A stretch of DNA of 64,000 nt from Pelobates cultripes (GCA_933207985.1 OW240912.1:235400798-235464797), one strand, 5' to 3'; numbered from the stretch's first letter, positions 31,693 to 42,860 are shown. Numbers and translations: made by a program. Notes: generated by a model not told the origin, from the sequence alone.

Positions 31693-31948
31693 TGCTCAAA
31701 AAAATAAAGGGAACACAAAAATAACACATCCTAGATCTGAATGAATTAAATATTCTTCTGAAATACTTTGTTATTTACATAGTTGAATGTGCTGACAACA
31801 AAATCACACAAAAATTAAAAAATGGAATTCAAATTTTTCAACCCATGGAGGTCTGGATTTGGAGTCACACTCAAAATTAAAGTGGAAAAACAAACTACAG
31901 GCTGATGCAACTTTGAAGTAATGTCCTTAAAACAAGTCAAAATGAGGC

Positions 31949-32431
31949 TCAGTAGTGTGTGTGGCCTCCACGTGCCTGTATGACCTCCCTACGTTGGTGG
32001 ATGGAGCGAGACATGATGTCCCAGATGTGCTCAATTGGATTCAGGTCTGGGGAACGGGCAGGCCAGTCCATAGCATCAATGCCTTCAGCCACATGAGGCC
32101 ACATGAGGTCTAGCATTAGGAGGAACCGAGGGCCAACCGCACCAGCATATGGTCTCACAAGGGGTCTGAGGATCTCATCTCGGTATCTAATGGCAGTCAG
32201 GCTACCTCTGGCGAGCACATGGAGGGCTGTGCGGCCCCCCAAAGAAATGCCACCCCACACCATTGCTGACCCACTGCTAAACCAGTCATGCTGGAGGATG
32301 TTGCAGGTAGCAGAACGTGCTCCTCCTGTTCTTCCTTGAACAAAGGCGGAGGTAGTGGTCCTGCTGCTGGGTTGTTGCCCTCCTATGGCCTTCTCCTGAT
32401 GTACTGGCCTCTCTCCTGGTAGTGCCTCCAA
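31949..32431 (-). pseudogene. Tc1 transposase remnant
   Basis: 160 residues. SGSAMVWGGISLGGRTALHV and LARGSLTAIRYRDEI are typical Tc1 core. The second catalytic Asp is retained in MLDLMWPH and the third acidic residue in PDLNPIEHIWD; the helix-turn-helix region and first Asp are missing. Ends RGGHTHY as in the family. Not functional. Confidence 0.85.
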
Positions 32432-32455
32432 GCTCTGGACACTACGCTGACAGAC

Positions 32456-33019
32456 TGTCAGGACTTATCTTTTCGGCTCCATTCCGGCATTTCCGGTATG
32501 CGTCCCCGCCCCCCTCTCTGACGCGGCTCTCTCAAGCTTTATAGAGAGACCACGCCAGATTCAAAATTGCTTAGTGATTTCTGGTTGTTACTTCCGCAAT
32601 CACATTGCCGGCTAAGCTCTTCTCCGTTAATACTGTGTACCGAACCTTGGACTGTTTAAGCGGATTTCTGCCTTCTCATCTCCCTCTGGAAACTGGACTG
32701 TTAGATGTTTAACCATCCTGCAGACTCAAACTAACCTTCCTTCGGAGGACAACTCCCAACAATCATAAGTATACAATTTAATACTATCTCTGAGTTCTTA
32801 CTTGCTAATGAACCTGCTTGCTAAAATCTGCTACTACTAAAATACTATTACAATTATTAATGCTTTATTACTTCAACTAACAACCTGCAAAAGCCACGCT
32901 GCCTTAAAGCTACAGTAACCTTATTAATTAAAGGATTCTCATTTCACTCTCTATTATAAAAATAAGGACATTTATAATCTGCAGTTGTGTTCCACATTTA
33001 AACCACTTTTGACATAACA
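32456..33019 (+). repeat. Solo LTR inside the Tc1 element
   Basis: TGTCAGGACTT...GACATAACA, 564 bp, with a perfect 5-bp duplication cagac (32451-32455, 33020-33024). Resembles chromovirus 1 LTR in order: TGTCAGG start, ctgacgcgg, then cgccagattcaaa. TATA-like ctttatagag is at about 32,538. Confidence 0.92.
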
Positions 33020-33592
33020 CAGACACAGCAAACCTTCTTGCCACTGCTCGCATTGATGTGCCATCCTGGATGAGCTGCACTACCAGAGCCACTTGTGTGG
33101 GTTACCATGCTACCACTAGAGTAAAAGCACAGCCAGCATTCAAAAGTGACCAAAACATCAGCCGGGAAGCATAGGAACTGAGAAGTGGTCTGTGGTCACC
33201 ACCTGCAGAACCACTCCTTTATTGGGGGTGTCTTGCTAATTGCCTATAATTTACACCTGTTGTCTATCCCATTTGCACAACAGCATGTGAAATTGATTGT
33301 CACTCAGTGTTGCTTCCTAAGTGGACAGTTGGATTTCACAGAAGTGTGATTGACTTGGAGTTACATTGTGTTGTTTAAGTGTTCCCTTTATTTTTTTTTG
33401 AGCAGTGTGTGTGTGTATATATATATATACAACCAGCCGTTTTTGAGTTAAGTGATAAAATTGTTAGATGGTAGTTGGGGGATCTAATTTCTAAAAATAT
33501 ATAGTTTTTTGTAGAATTTGTAGATGTTGTGAATGCTATAAAAATTAAGTTCCCAACATGTGACATTTTGCAAATATTTAGCTTAAAGGAAC

Positions 33593-33700
33593 ACTTTAAG
33601 CACCATAACTACTATAAGCCATTTTAGTATGGTTTGACAATTTATCTGGGGCCCACAGCCACAGCTCATTTTAATATAATAATCCTTACATGCTATACAT
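33593..33700. repeat. T2/Kolobok-like MITE terminus
   Basis: TTAAAGGAACACTTTAAGCA fits the TTAAAGGRR end. No matching right end is recognised, so it is a fragment. Confidence 0.45.
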
Positions 33701-34439
33701 AGATGGGGACCCAGGGAATGACAGCAATTGTTATTTGGATGTTTCCTCAGTTTTGAAATACAAATCCATTCAAGTTATTGCTATATCTCATGTGACACAG
33801 TAATGACCTAGTAAAAAAAATACCTGCTGATAAATACAGCAAAAGTGCCAAAACACTCTTGGACTTAATTGCACAGTATCTCAAGAAAAACCTCAGTCAC
33901 TAAGAAGTTATAATAGATATGGACAAACACACTGGACATTATACAGTGGCTGCCATTATAACAATCTCTAGGTAGGTGGTGTGTGTCAAGGTAGCATCCA
34001 CATGAATGCCAGGACACAAGGTTTCCCAGAAAAACATTGCCCAGAGTATAAAACTGTCTTTGTTGGCATGCCTTCTTCCTATCATGCTGCTATGTCTTCC
34101 TATCATGCTGCTATGCCAAGGTAAATGACACACACGTCTCTAGCCACCTGCATGATCTAAAAGAAAACATGATTCATCAGACCAGGCAACCTTCTTCCAT
34201 TGCTCCATGGTCCAGTTCTGACACTCATGTCCCCATTAAAATTGCTTTTGTCGGTGGACAGGGGTCATGGGCACTCAGACAGGTCTGCAGCTACGCAGCC
34301 CCATATGCAGCAAACTGCAACAAACTGTGTGATCTGACATCTTTCTATTAGGGCCAGCATTATGTTTTTCAGCATTTTGAGCTACAGTAGCTCTTCTGTG
34401 TGATCTGACCAGACTTGCTCCCCACGTGCATCACCGTTC
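33701..34439. other. No gene; short duplication
   Basis: A 21-bp unit, cttcctatcatgctgctatg plus one base, is repeated at about 34,074-34,116. The minus strand has short open frames that look like a decayed mobile-element protein, but I cannot name it. Confidence 0.35.
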
Positions 34440-34885
34440 CCAGGAGTTCACGGACAGTGGCCCGACCTGAGTGCCCTTAGCGGGCCGACCGAGCCGCACC
34501 ACGCACACTATTGTGGGACATATGTAAATAAGGTTTAACTATTCGGTTATATTTTTGCCTACACTGTTAGTACACACCCTAGCCGTGGGCACCCCGCATT
34601 ATTTTGCACCTCTTCACCCTACTCAGTTGTCAACCTTAAGTTGAGTTACAACCTGATTAAGCACAAGCCCTAGTGGGCTGGTTGGGACCGTTACCAGAAA
34701 GCACCTTATGTGACCCAGCACCTACACGGTTCCCCTGGCAAAATTCAACCTTACTTGGCCCATCAAAATCCACACCACAGGGGCCGATATGCCCACGGCA
34801 TGTATTTGTTTTGCTCTGCTCAGTTTTGTTTATGTTTTAAAAATTTTGCGCCATATTAACGATTGTACTTAACTCTTAGTATTAT
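34440..34885 (+). other. Host sequence left of L1 insertion
   Basis: Continuous with 41,788-42,350 once the L1 is removed. The rejoined right part ends with AATAAA (42327-42332) and a poly-A run, so this may itself be the 3' UTR of an older plus-strand LINE. Confidence 0.35.
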
Positions 34886-34899
34886 ACGGCAATGTTTTT
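34886..34899. repeat. L1 target site duplication, left copy
   Basis: acggcaatgttttt, identical to 41774-41787, and directly continued by the poly-T that is the complement of the LINE's poly-A tail. Confidence 0.9.
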
Positions 34900-35551
34900 T
34901 TTTTTTTTTTCAATTTGAAATTTTTATTATCTTCAAGAAAGGTATGGGGTACAGAAAAGAAGAGGGAGCGTTAACATATCATGGGGATGACACAATCACA
35001 TTTTGTACATCTTGGTAGCTTCATGTGTAAGCGGGGGGTATGTCAGCAGGTCGAGGGGGTGTTGCTGATTGCTCAACTTATACAGTGTCGTCATGTATCT
35101 ATGATAATGTCGTCGTGTATCTATGCCAATATCAACCCTGTGGTCTTTCGTGGGGTATACATTATGGTAGGCGTGCTCCGCAATGCGAGTGTTGATCGCG
35201 TGCGCGATAGTGGGTAAGTTGGAGTTGTCTGCGTTTCCCCGGCTTTGCCTATAGGTTGCAGAGGCTTTCGCAAGCGTTAGGGGTTGAGGGTTGTTTTCTT
35301 AAGTGTGATTGCTTGGGGTAGGTAGTGGGGGGGCCAGGAAGGGGGGGGAGATTGGGTTGGTGGAGTAGGGCAGGGGGTGTTGGTTGGAGTACCTAGCGGG
35401 GGACATCCTGTGTAGTGTAGTGACTGTAACAACAATATGTTTGAGGCTTTGTGTGGTGCCTTCTTGGGTGTTTGGGTGCTGGGTGGTTGTGTTCTCCGGC
35501 TGAGAGTAAGCCTGGTTCGGGAGATTTTGTCATTTTCATGGGTGTTGGGGC

Positions 35552-36901
35552 TCAGGTCAGTCTTGTGTCTGTTCGTCGTAGGTAGTCCTCCCACATTGTG
35601 GCAGTGTGGGGGCTGAGTTTCCCAATTTTCGACTGATTCCACATTATTAGTTCATATTCTACTGTTGAGGTCATTACTTTTTCTATGTCTTGGAGCGAGG
35701 GCAGCGTAGTTGTTTTCCAGTTTCTGGCTATTAGTATGGATACTGTACTTAGGATGAGGTATATAATTTTTCGGATCTGCTTCGGGATGTTTCCCTGTAA
35801 CGAGCGTAGTAGGATCGTTTTGGGGTCGAGGGGTAGTTGGTGTTTCGTGACTCGTTTGATTAGTTTGGCTGTTTCTTTCCACAGTTGATTCACCTGCTTG
35901 CACGTCCACCACATGTGCAGCATGGTGCCTCTCGCAGCGTGGCAGCGCCAGCATTGGTCTGAGGAGTTTGGGAATATGGTGTGGAGTCGGGTTGGGACCA
36001 TATACCATCTGTATAGGAGTTTCCTGGATGCTTCGAGGTGTGCTGCGCTTGATGTCAGTCCTGTATGGGAGGTGAAAATCTTATCCCATTCGGCTGGTGT
36101 GATGATGATTTGGAGGTCGTTCTGCCAATCTTGCATGAACTTCCATGTGGTGTGTATATCTCTGTTAGCGAGGTTGTTGTAGCAAAGGGAGACTGCTTTT
36201 TTGGGGGGAATCCGCGTCAAGCATTGTGCTTTGAATTTCGTAATAGAGGTTTGCAGGGAGTTTTGGATGTTTGTGATCTTGTTGTTGCGTAGGTGCGCTT
36301 TGATTTGGAGATATGCGAACGTGAAGCTGGAAGGTAGTAGGAATTCTTTTTGTAGGTCTGGGAATGTTTTCAGCCCGTCTTTCGTGTATAGATGGTAGAT
36401 ATGAGTGATACCTGCGCTACTCCATTTTTGGTATGGGAATGTTCCGTTGCACTGGTGCAGGATTTGGATCGGGGTTGCCAGGGTCCACGGGTGTGCTGAG
36501 CACAAATTCTCCCTGCAGGCATCCCAGATCTTGAGCAAGTGTCTGGAGGTGTCTAGGGTAGTCGTAGGTATGTGCCGTAGATGTTGAGGCATCCAGAGCA
36601 GTGTCGGGAGGTCTTGATTTCCGCAGTGGTTGCTCTCTATTGTTACCCATTGAGGGGTATAGCTGGTCGAGTGGGCGTAAATGACGTTTGTGAGGATGGA
36701 GGATCGGTAGTACTCTTTAATGTTGGGTAGGCCCAGTCCTCCGGATTGCACGTTTCTCATTAGAAGCGATTTGGGGAGTCGAGGGTGTTTGCCTCCCCAA
36801 CTGAAGCGTAGTAGTGTCGCTTGTAGTTTTGTTACGTAGCTTTGCGGGATTGGGATTTGCAGAGATCTTAAAAGGTAGAGTATTTTAGGTAGAATCGTCA
36901 T
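35552..36901 (-). pseudogene. L1 ORF2, C-terminal part after stop
   Basis: 449 residues from the first Met; the true frame continues from 37006 without a shift. Holds the region C-terminal to RT and a CX2CX8HX4C zinc knuckle (CWRC...H...C) about 125 residues from the end, as in L1 and Tx1 ORF2 proteins. Needed for RNA binding and retrotransposition in L1; here it is cut off by the TAA. Confidence 0.9.
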
Positions 36902-37006
36902 TTTCAGCGCTGCTATTCTCCCTACCCAGGACAGGAACAGGCTTCTCCATGTTTTTAATTGGTTGTCAATGTCTTTTAATAGTTTTAAGTAGTTTGCCGG
37001 GAAGAG

Positions 37007-39355
37007 TTATTTTTCTTTGCGCGTTATTTTGATGCCTAGGTACACTAGGAAATCTTCTCTCCAGTCGAAGTGGTGGTTTGCTTTAAGTGCGTCTTCTGTG
37101 GGTTTTGGGATGTTAAGGCACATTGCTTGCGTTTTGGTGACATTGAGTTTGTAGTAAGACTGTTGGCTGTAAGCCTGGAGTTCCGTGTGAAGGGATGGGA
37201 GTGATATGAGCGGTTGCGTGAGCGTGAGAAAGATGTCATCGGCAAATAAGCTGAGTTTATATTCTGTGTTGCCCGTCGGTACCCCATGGATACTGACATT
37301 GCTGCGAATTGCTATAGCCAAGGGTTCCAAGGCCAGCACGTAGAGGAGAGGGGATAAGGGGCACCCTTGTCGGGTCCCATTTGTTATTGGGAAAGTTCTT
37401 GAGCAGAACCCGGAATTCAGCACTGTTGCCGTGGGTGTGCTGTATAGTGCGTTGACTGCAGATAGGAAGGGGGCTGGAAGTCCGTAAGCTTGTAGGGTTT
37501 CATGGAGGAAGTGCCAGTTTAGTCGGTCGAATGCCTTTTCGGCGTCAAGAGATAGTAGGACACTTGGTTGTTTGGTATGCTTTAGTATTTTGTATAGGTT
37601 CAACACCTTCCTGGTGTTGTCCGGCCCCTGTCTGCCTGTCACGAACCCCACCTGGTCCGTGTGGATTAGTGTCGGTAGGATTGTTTTGAGACGTTCTGCA
37701 TATATTTTAGCATATAGTTTTGCGTCAGCATTTAAGAGGGAAATTGGTCTGAAATTTTGGCTTGTAGTGGGGGGTTTACCCGGTTTGGGGATGGTGATAA
37801 CATGAGCTGATAAGAATTCCTTTGGGAAAGATCCACGTCTGGTGGCCTCATTGTAGAAGCTAGTGAGGGCTGTGATCAGTTCGTGTTTGAAGGTGGTGTA
37901 GTACATGTTGGTATAGCCATCTGGGCCTGGTGCCTTCCCTTTTGGCATTTTGTCTACCTGACAGAGTACTTCGTCAGTGGTGATAGGGGCGCATAGGTCA
38001 TCTGCTTGATGCGCTAGGAGTTTGGGAAGGTTTAGTTTTGCTAAGTATGTGCGTATGGAGGAAGGGGTGGGTTGGGTCTGGTTTTCTTGGTCTCTTAAGT
38101 TGTATAGTGTGGTGTAGTAATGTGCAAATTCGTTACAAATCTGCGTTGGTTGCATAACTTTGTGCCCTGAGTGTGTGTTGAGGTATGGAATTCGTGTCTG
38201 AGCTTGTTTTACTCGCAGTCTTTGAGCCAATGTTTTTGTTGCCTTGTTTCCCATGGAGTAGGAAGTAGCCTTGAGTTTTTTCAGTGCGATACTGGCTTTC
38301 CTGAGATGGATTTTTTTAATTTCTTCCTGTACCGCCTGTATTTTCAGTTGGAGATTTCGAGAGGGATTCTCTTGATTCTCTCTATGGAGGTCTTGGACTT
38401 GTTTCAGGAGGTTGAGCAGGTGCGTTTGGGACGATTTCTTGAGGTAGGATGCTCTGCTGAGGAGAAGTCCTCGGATGACCGTTTTGTGCGCCAGCCATAG
38501 CGCAGCTGGGTTTGTTCCTGTGATATCGTTGGTCATGAAGTACTGTCGGATTTCGTGGCGGAGTTTGTTCGTGAATTCAGGGTCATTAAGCAGGAGTTCG
38601 TTCAGTCTCCAAGGGCTGCGATGTTTGTATTGGTATAGGTCTATGAGGGTGAGTAGCACCGGGTTGTGGTCCGAGACAGTTGAGGTGCTTATCTCACAGG
38701 TGTCGATCTGGTGAAGGTGTGCGCTGTGCATTAGGTATCCATCTATGCGGGAGTATGTGTTGTGTACTTGTGAGTGGTGGGTGTATTCCCTAGAGGTCGG
38801 GTGGAGAGTTCTCCATATGTCGTATAATCCGTGTGAGGCTAGTGTTTTGTTTAGGACGGTGCATTGCTTGTGCAGGAGTTTATTTCTTTTGGATGTGTGA
38901 CTCGCCGTCGAGTCTGCTTGTGGGTCCAGGATGTGGTTGAAATCTCCGCATAGGATCAGGGTTCCAGTGCGTATTTGTTCTATTTTGTCCAATAGTGTGG
39001 ACATGTAACGGGGTTGACAGTCATTTGGAAAGTATGCGTTAGCTAGTGTATATGTAACGTTGTTTAGCGTGCATATGAGGATGATATATCTGCCCTGTGG
39101 GTCGGCTTGGACTGTTACTTGGTCATACGCCAGTGTGTGGCTTATTAAGATCGAGACTCCTCTGCTTTTGGATGGGGATGTGGCATGGTATTGGTGAGGA
39201 TAGTGTTTGAGTCCTAAGATGGGTGAAGAGTCATGCCGGAAATGGGTTTCCTGCAGGCAGATAATGTCAGCTTGTGAATTGCGAATTTCCTTGAGAAGGT
39301 TATATCTTTTATGGGGCGTGTTAAGTCCCCTTACATTGTGCGTGTACACTTTCAT
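37007..39355 (-). CDS. L1 ORF2, endonuclease and RT
   Basis: 782 residues. APE endonuclease (about 1-235): N7, E36 (CLQETHF), CGDFNHIL, RIDGYLM and SDHNPVLL. RT (about 440-720): GKAPGPDGYT, FRPISLLNADAKLYAK, SLDAEKAFDRLNW with the first Asp, NGTRQGCPLSPLLY and FADD at 704-707. A TAA at 37007-37009 ends it, but the same frame reads on to 35552, so this single nonsense codon is the only visible lesion in a ~1,267-codon ORF2. Confidence 0.95.
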   Translation of the reverse strand: MKVYTHNVRGLNTPHKRYNLLKEIRNSQADIICLQETHFRHDSSPILGLKHYPHQYHATSPSKSRGVSILISHTLAYDQVTVQADPQGRYIILICTLNNVTYTLANAYFPNDCQPRYMSTLLDKIEQIRTGTLILCGDFNHILDPQADSTASHTSKRNKLLHKQCTVLNKTLASHGLYDIWRTLHPTSREYTHHSQVHNTYSRIDGYLMHSAHLHQIDTCEISTSTVSDHNPVLLTLIDLYQYKHRSPWRLNELLLNDPEFTNKLRHEIRQYFMTNDITGTNPAALWLAHKTVIRGLLLSRASYLKKSSQTHLLNLLKQVQDLHRENQENPSRNLQLKIQAVQEEIKKIHLRKASIALKKLKATSYSMGNKATKTLAQRLRVKQAQTRIPYLNTHSGHKVMQPTQICNEFAHYYTTLYNLRDQENQTQPTPSSIRTYLAKLNLPKLLAHQADDLCAPITTDEVLCQVDKMPKGKAPGPDGYTNMYYTTFKHELITALTSFYNEATRRGSFPKEFLSAHVITIPKPGKPPTTSQNFRPISLLNADAKLYAKIYAERLKTILPTLIHTDQVGFVTGRQGPDNTRKVLNLYKILKHTKQPSVLLSLDAEKAFDRLNWHFLHETLQAYGLPAPFLSAVNALYSTPTATVLNSGFCSRTFPITNGTRQGCPLSPLLYVLALEPLAIAIRSNVSIHGVPTGNTEYKLSLFADDIFLTLTQPLISLPSLHTELQAYSQQSYYKLNVTKTQAMCLNIPKPTEDALKANHHFDWREDFLVYLGIKITRKEK

Positions 39356-40671
39356 TGTGGACTGGTTAGGAGGGTCGGTGGGAGTAGAGTGGCCTTTTGT
39401 GTGGAGTCTTAATGTGTGTTACGTGTGTGTCAGGTCACCACGTGGTGGTCAGTATATGTGTATACTTGGTATGTGGGTGCTGCCGCTAGGGGGGCTTTAT
39501 GTTTGTGGGAAAGGAGTGGTCGTGGTCTCACTGTGTCCCGTCTTGTGTGGCAGGTACTATCAGTGGACGCGTAGTGTCCCGGTATTTAAGGGGGGGGGGT
39601 TAAGGCACCAACTGGGTGCCGTAGTTAGGTGGTGGAAATCAAGGGAGGGGAGTCGAACAATAACTAAAGTATATTACAATGGTCACTTTCAAGGGTATGT
39701 GCCACGAATGGCACTTCGTCTTTGGGGGTAAAGTGGTCGGGTCGAATCCAGCTGATGGCTGTTTTGGGCCCTTGGTGTGTAGGCTGTCCCACTGGGTGTG
39801 TGTTTACGGGGCTTTTTTCCCTGTGGTGTTCAGCTTGGGTCAGAGTAGGGCGTTGTTGCGGGCGGGGAGTGAACCCATCCGTGGTGGTTTATGTATCGGT
39901 TCCCCGGGTAACATTCGGGAGGATATTCCAGGAGGGGGGAGCGGGCGGTCATCGCAGCCGGGCCTGTTGTTTGCCCTGGGGTTGCGGTATTGCGTTTATG
40001 CGGCCCTATTGTGCCCGTTTGTCATGTAGGGGTACAATCAGTACGTACATCTCGGCATTGTCATTTCTATCATATGCACATCCAGTTCTAATGTATAAAA
40101 GTCCTAATGCATCAGTTAAATATCACAAAGCATTACATCACGGTACTCTTTATGTTCTCAACAAGTGCCTTAGGGGCTGATGTGGGCATACACATTATAT
40201 TTTGAAGGGGATGGGCCTCCTGTCTGCTGTGTAAGGGCAGTAAGTCACACTAATCCCTCCGTCTTGACCCCTCCATGCCTTATTTCCCAGTTACGGGTAG
40301 GATAGGTCCCGTGTCCTGGTTCGGGTGCTGTCTCTCACTGCGGGCCTATTCGTTTTAGGGGGGGTAGTTACCCAGATGGAACGTCACTTGTAGCCCCACA
40401 CATTACGTCTCCCTTGCTGGATCCATTTGTAAAATTCTCTAGGGGGGTTTGACTGGGTCTCACTAATTGTCAGGTCCAGTCATGAACGTTCACTGCATCT
40501 TTCTATTGTGCCCTTAGAGTTAGTTTGTCGGCAGTAGGGTGGTGCAGTGCGATTAATGCCCAGGGTATGGGTGGGTTAAAACCTCCGTATGGGATATCAC
40601 CAACATTTGAATTAACATATTAACAGAATGCAGTATAAGAAGCAAAATAACACTTGCTAGTCCTTGGGAAG
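39356..40671 (-). other. L1 inter-ORF spacer
   Basis: 1,316 bp without a minus-strand ORF of note. Plus-strand open frames (39,207-40,180) have no recognisable protein. Much longer than the short gap or overlap usual in L1. Confidence 0.7.
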
Positions 40672-41649
40672 TTAGCGATCTTCCTCTCTGTGCGCCGCTC
40701 GTCGTTGCCTTTGTGGGCGCCAGTCAGCCCCTGGTGCCGTGCTTGAGCTTGCGTGGTGTAGGTTCTGGGCTAGGCCCCATTTGTGCAGGAGATCTAGGCC
40801 TTCCGCTGGGGTTGATGCCGTGATGAGCTTTCCTCCTTTCGTGATGAGGAGTTTCGCTGGGTATCCCCATCTGTAGGGGATGTTGTGGTGCCTTAGTACC
40901 TCAGCCACTGATTTGAAGGATCTTCTGCGTCGAAGCGTGTCTGCTGAGAGGTCTGTGAATAGAAGGATATCTTTGAACTTGTCTGGCAGATCTTTTTTCG
41001 CTCTATGAGCCCTTAGTATCTGGTCTTTGACGTGGAAGTAATGGAGCTTCATGAGCACATCTCTTGGGGTGGTAGACGGTAGGTGTTGCGGTTTGGGGAT
41101 TCGGTGTATTCGGTCTAACAGGAGCATGTCCGTTGGTATGTCTGGTAAGACATGTCGGAAGAGTTCCACCGTGTAGGCCGTTAGGTCTTGCGTTCCCACC
41201 TCCTCCGGCACTCCCCTCAGTCTGATGTTGTGGCGGCGGGACCTGTCTTCTACATCTGTAAGCTTAGCCTCATGTAGGGATAGTCTTTTTTCCATGTCAC
41301 TCAGTCGGTTGCCCATCTCAGTGTGTGCAGAGTTTATAACCTCCATCCTCCCCTCCAATTGGGATGTCCTTGCATCTATGGCAGTTATATCTGTCTTTAT
41401 GTCAGCAAGAGCAGTGGTAATGGTTACCTGCATTTTTGAGACTGCTGCATCAAGCATTTTCTGCAGTAGGTGAGTGGTTAGCAGGGTGTCCGTCCTGTAT
41501 TCCTGTGCACCCATGTGATCGGCATCCGGATCAGACTCGGCGCCATCTTGGATGTGAGTATCGGCATGTTTGTGTTGCGGCGTTCTGGCCGCGAAAAAAG
41601 CCGCTTTGTCTTTGGGGTCTGCATTCTTTTTATTCCGGTGTTGGGACAT
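40672..41649 (-). CDS. L1 ORF1 protein (RNA-binding chaperone)
   Basis: 325 residues, uninterrupted. Basic N-terminus (MSQHRNKKNADPKDK), heptad-rich coiled coil (about 70-135, e.g. QLEGRMEVINSAHTEMGNRL), RRM beginning DVEDRSRRHNIRLRGVPE, and C-terminal domain with PRDVLMKLHYFHVKDQIL followed by RAHR. L1 ORF1p trimerises and coats LINE RNA. The intact frame agrees with a young insertion. Confidence 0.93.
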   Translation of the reverse strand: MSQHRNKKNADPKDKAAFFAARTPQHKHADTHIQDGAESDPDADHMGAQEYRTDTLLTTHLLQKMLDAAVSKMQVTITTALADIKTDITAIDARTSQLEGRMEVINSAHTEMGNRLSDMEKRLSLHEAKLTDVEDRSRRHNIRLRGVPEEVGTQDLTAYTVELFRHVLPDIPTDMLLLDRIHRIPKPQHLPSTTPRDVLMKLHYFHVKDQILRAHRAKKDLPDKFKDILLFTDLSADTLRRRRSFKSVAEVLRHHNIPYRWGYPAKLLITKGGKLITASTPAEGLDLLHKWGLAQNLHHASSSTAPGADWRPQRQRRAAHREEDR

Positions 41650-41773
41650 CGTGTTGGAGTGCCTGGGGTCCAGGGGACCGCTTGATTGTGGGTGTTTAGC
41701 CGCTTATAAGAGCCCAGAACTGCGGAGCTCTTTCAGTGTGCTGCCATCTCCGTTCGACGTCCGGCCACGCCCC

Positions 41774-41787
41774 ACGGCAATGTTTTT
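41774..41787. repeat. L1 target site duplication, right copy
   Basis: acggcaatgttttt followed by AATGGGG. The TTTTT/AA junction is the L1 endonuclease consensus. Confidence 0.9.
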
Positions 41788-42350
41788 AATGGGGCGGAAA
41801 GGTTTAGACAAGGGAGCGATGACATTTGACGTAACAATTGGTATCGACCCTAAGCTACTGTTTCTTCTCATTTAAGCAGCTCATTATGACAGAAGGAGTT
41901 ACAGCATGTACCTAGCTTGAACAGTTAAATAACAAAGTGCGTTAAAACTGAATGCCCAGGAAAGCAACTGTCTTAGCATTTACTAAACCCTGACGTTTGA
42001 CCTAATCTGCGCATGACCAACTCTGACTTGAGGCTGATATACAGGACAATATAGCTACCACTACCCTATATGATGAACAATGTATAGAGCCCTAATGCGT
42101 TACTGAACCGAGCCCTGTGTATAGCACACTGTCTGAACCCAATAACAAACCCAATGGGTAGGCATGTCTTGTATTTGAGCACTAACCTATCGCAACCTAC
42201 TAGCTTCCCTTAAAAATTTGTGCTGGTTTACGAATGCCATAATGATGTCTTTCTCTAATGTTATTATTGTACTTGCCCATGCTGTCGTGGCTGTGCAAGT
42301 CCTTTTGTTATAACATGCACAACAAAAATAAAGAATAAAAAAAAAAAAAT
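41788..42350 (+). other. Host sequence right of L1 insertion, poly-A end
   Basis: No ORF. Ends AATAAA (42327-42332), then AAGAAT-type sequence and a 13-base A run, as at the 3' end of a retroposed transcript. Confidence 0.4.
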
Positions 42351-42860
42351 CTCTACATAATGCTGCTCCCACCTATCTATCTTCCCCAATACACAGGTAT
42401 GTCCAATCTAGGCCCTTACGCTCTGCTGAAGACCTGCGTCTATCCTCTGTTCATACTCCCACCACTGATGCTCGCCTTCTAGACTTCTCTAGGGCTTCAC
42501 CGTTCCTGTAGAACTCCCTTCCCTTTTCTGTTAGATGCTCACCTAGTCTCCACTCCTTCAATAAAATCATTAACAACTAACTTTTTCACAAAAGCACATC
42601 AATTAAACTGTTAATGGAACCCAAAAAAAAAACGTCACTAAGTCTTTATTGAATACTATTCTACCAATCTACTTCCCTAATACTTTCCTTACCTTTTGTG
42701 TCACTTTACCCCACTCCCTCTAGCATGTAAGCTCATTGAGCAGGGCCCTCAACCCTTCTGTTTCTGTGCGTCAAACTTGTCTGGTTACATATTTGTTAGT
42801 CTATCCATTGTAAAGCGCTACATAATTTGTTGGCGCTATATATATAATAATAATAATAAT
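42351..42860 (+). repeat. LINE 3' region with (TAA)n tail
   Basis: Ends cattgtaaagcgctacataa, tgttggcgctatatat and (TAA)n, like 27,010-27,200 but longer on the left. Frames show a decayed ORF end (for example PVELPSLF). Confidence 0.6.

Larger units (their letters stand above)
31690..33407 (-). mobile_element. Tc1/mariner element, disrupted
   Basis: TIR cactgctcaaaaaaataaag at 31690 is mirrored by the end at 33407 (gagcagtg). The transposase remnant reads on the minus strand. Without the solo LTR at 32456-33019 the element would be about 1.15 kb, shorter than the usual ~1.6 kb, so part of the transposase is deleted. Termini and the 5'-side coding match, from memory, a Tc1-like family widespread in teleost fish. 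Confidence 0.88.
34900..41773 (-). mobile_element. Full-length L1-type LINE
   Basis: About 6.87 kb on the minus strand: short 5' UTR (41,650-41,773), ORF1, a 1.3-kb spacer, ORF2 with one internal stop, a 3' UTR (34,911-35,551) and poly-A (plus-strand T run to 34,910). 14-bp target duplication. The ORF1 type (coiled coil, RRM, C-terminal domain) and ORF2 architecture belong to the L1/Tx1 group. Confidence 0.95.

Noticed and set aside
39207..40180. Plus-strand frames of 116-174 residues in the L1 spacer
   Set aside because: Antisense to the LINE, no recognisable domain, no conserved family.
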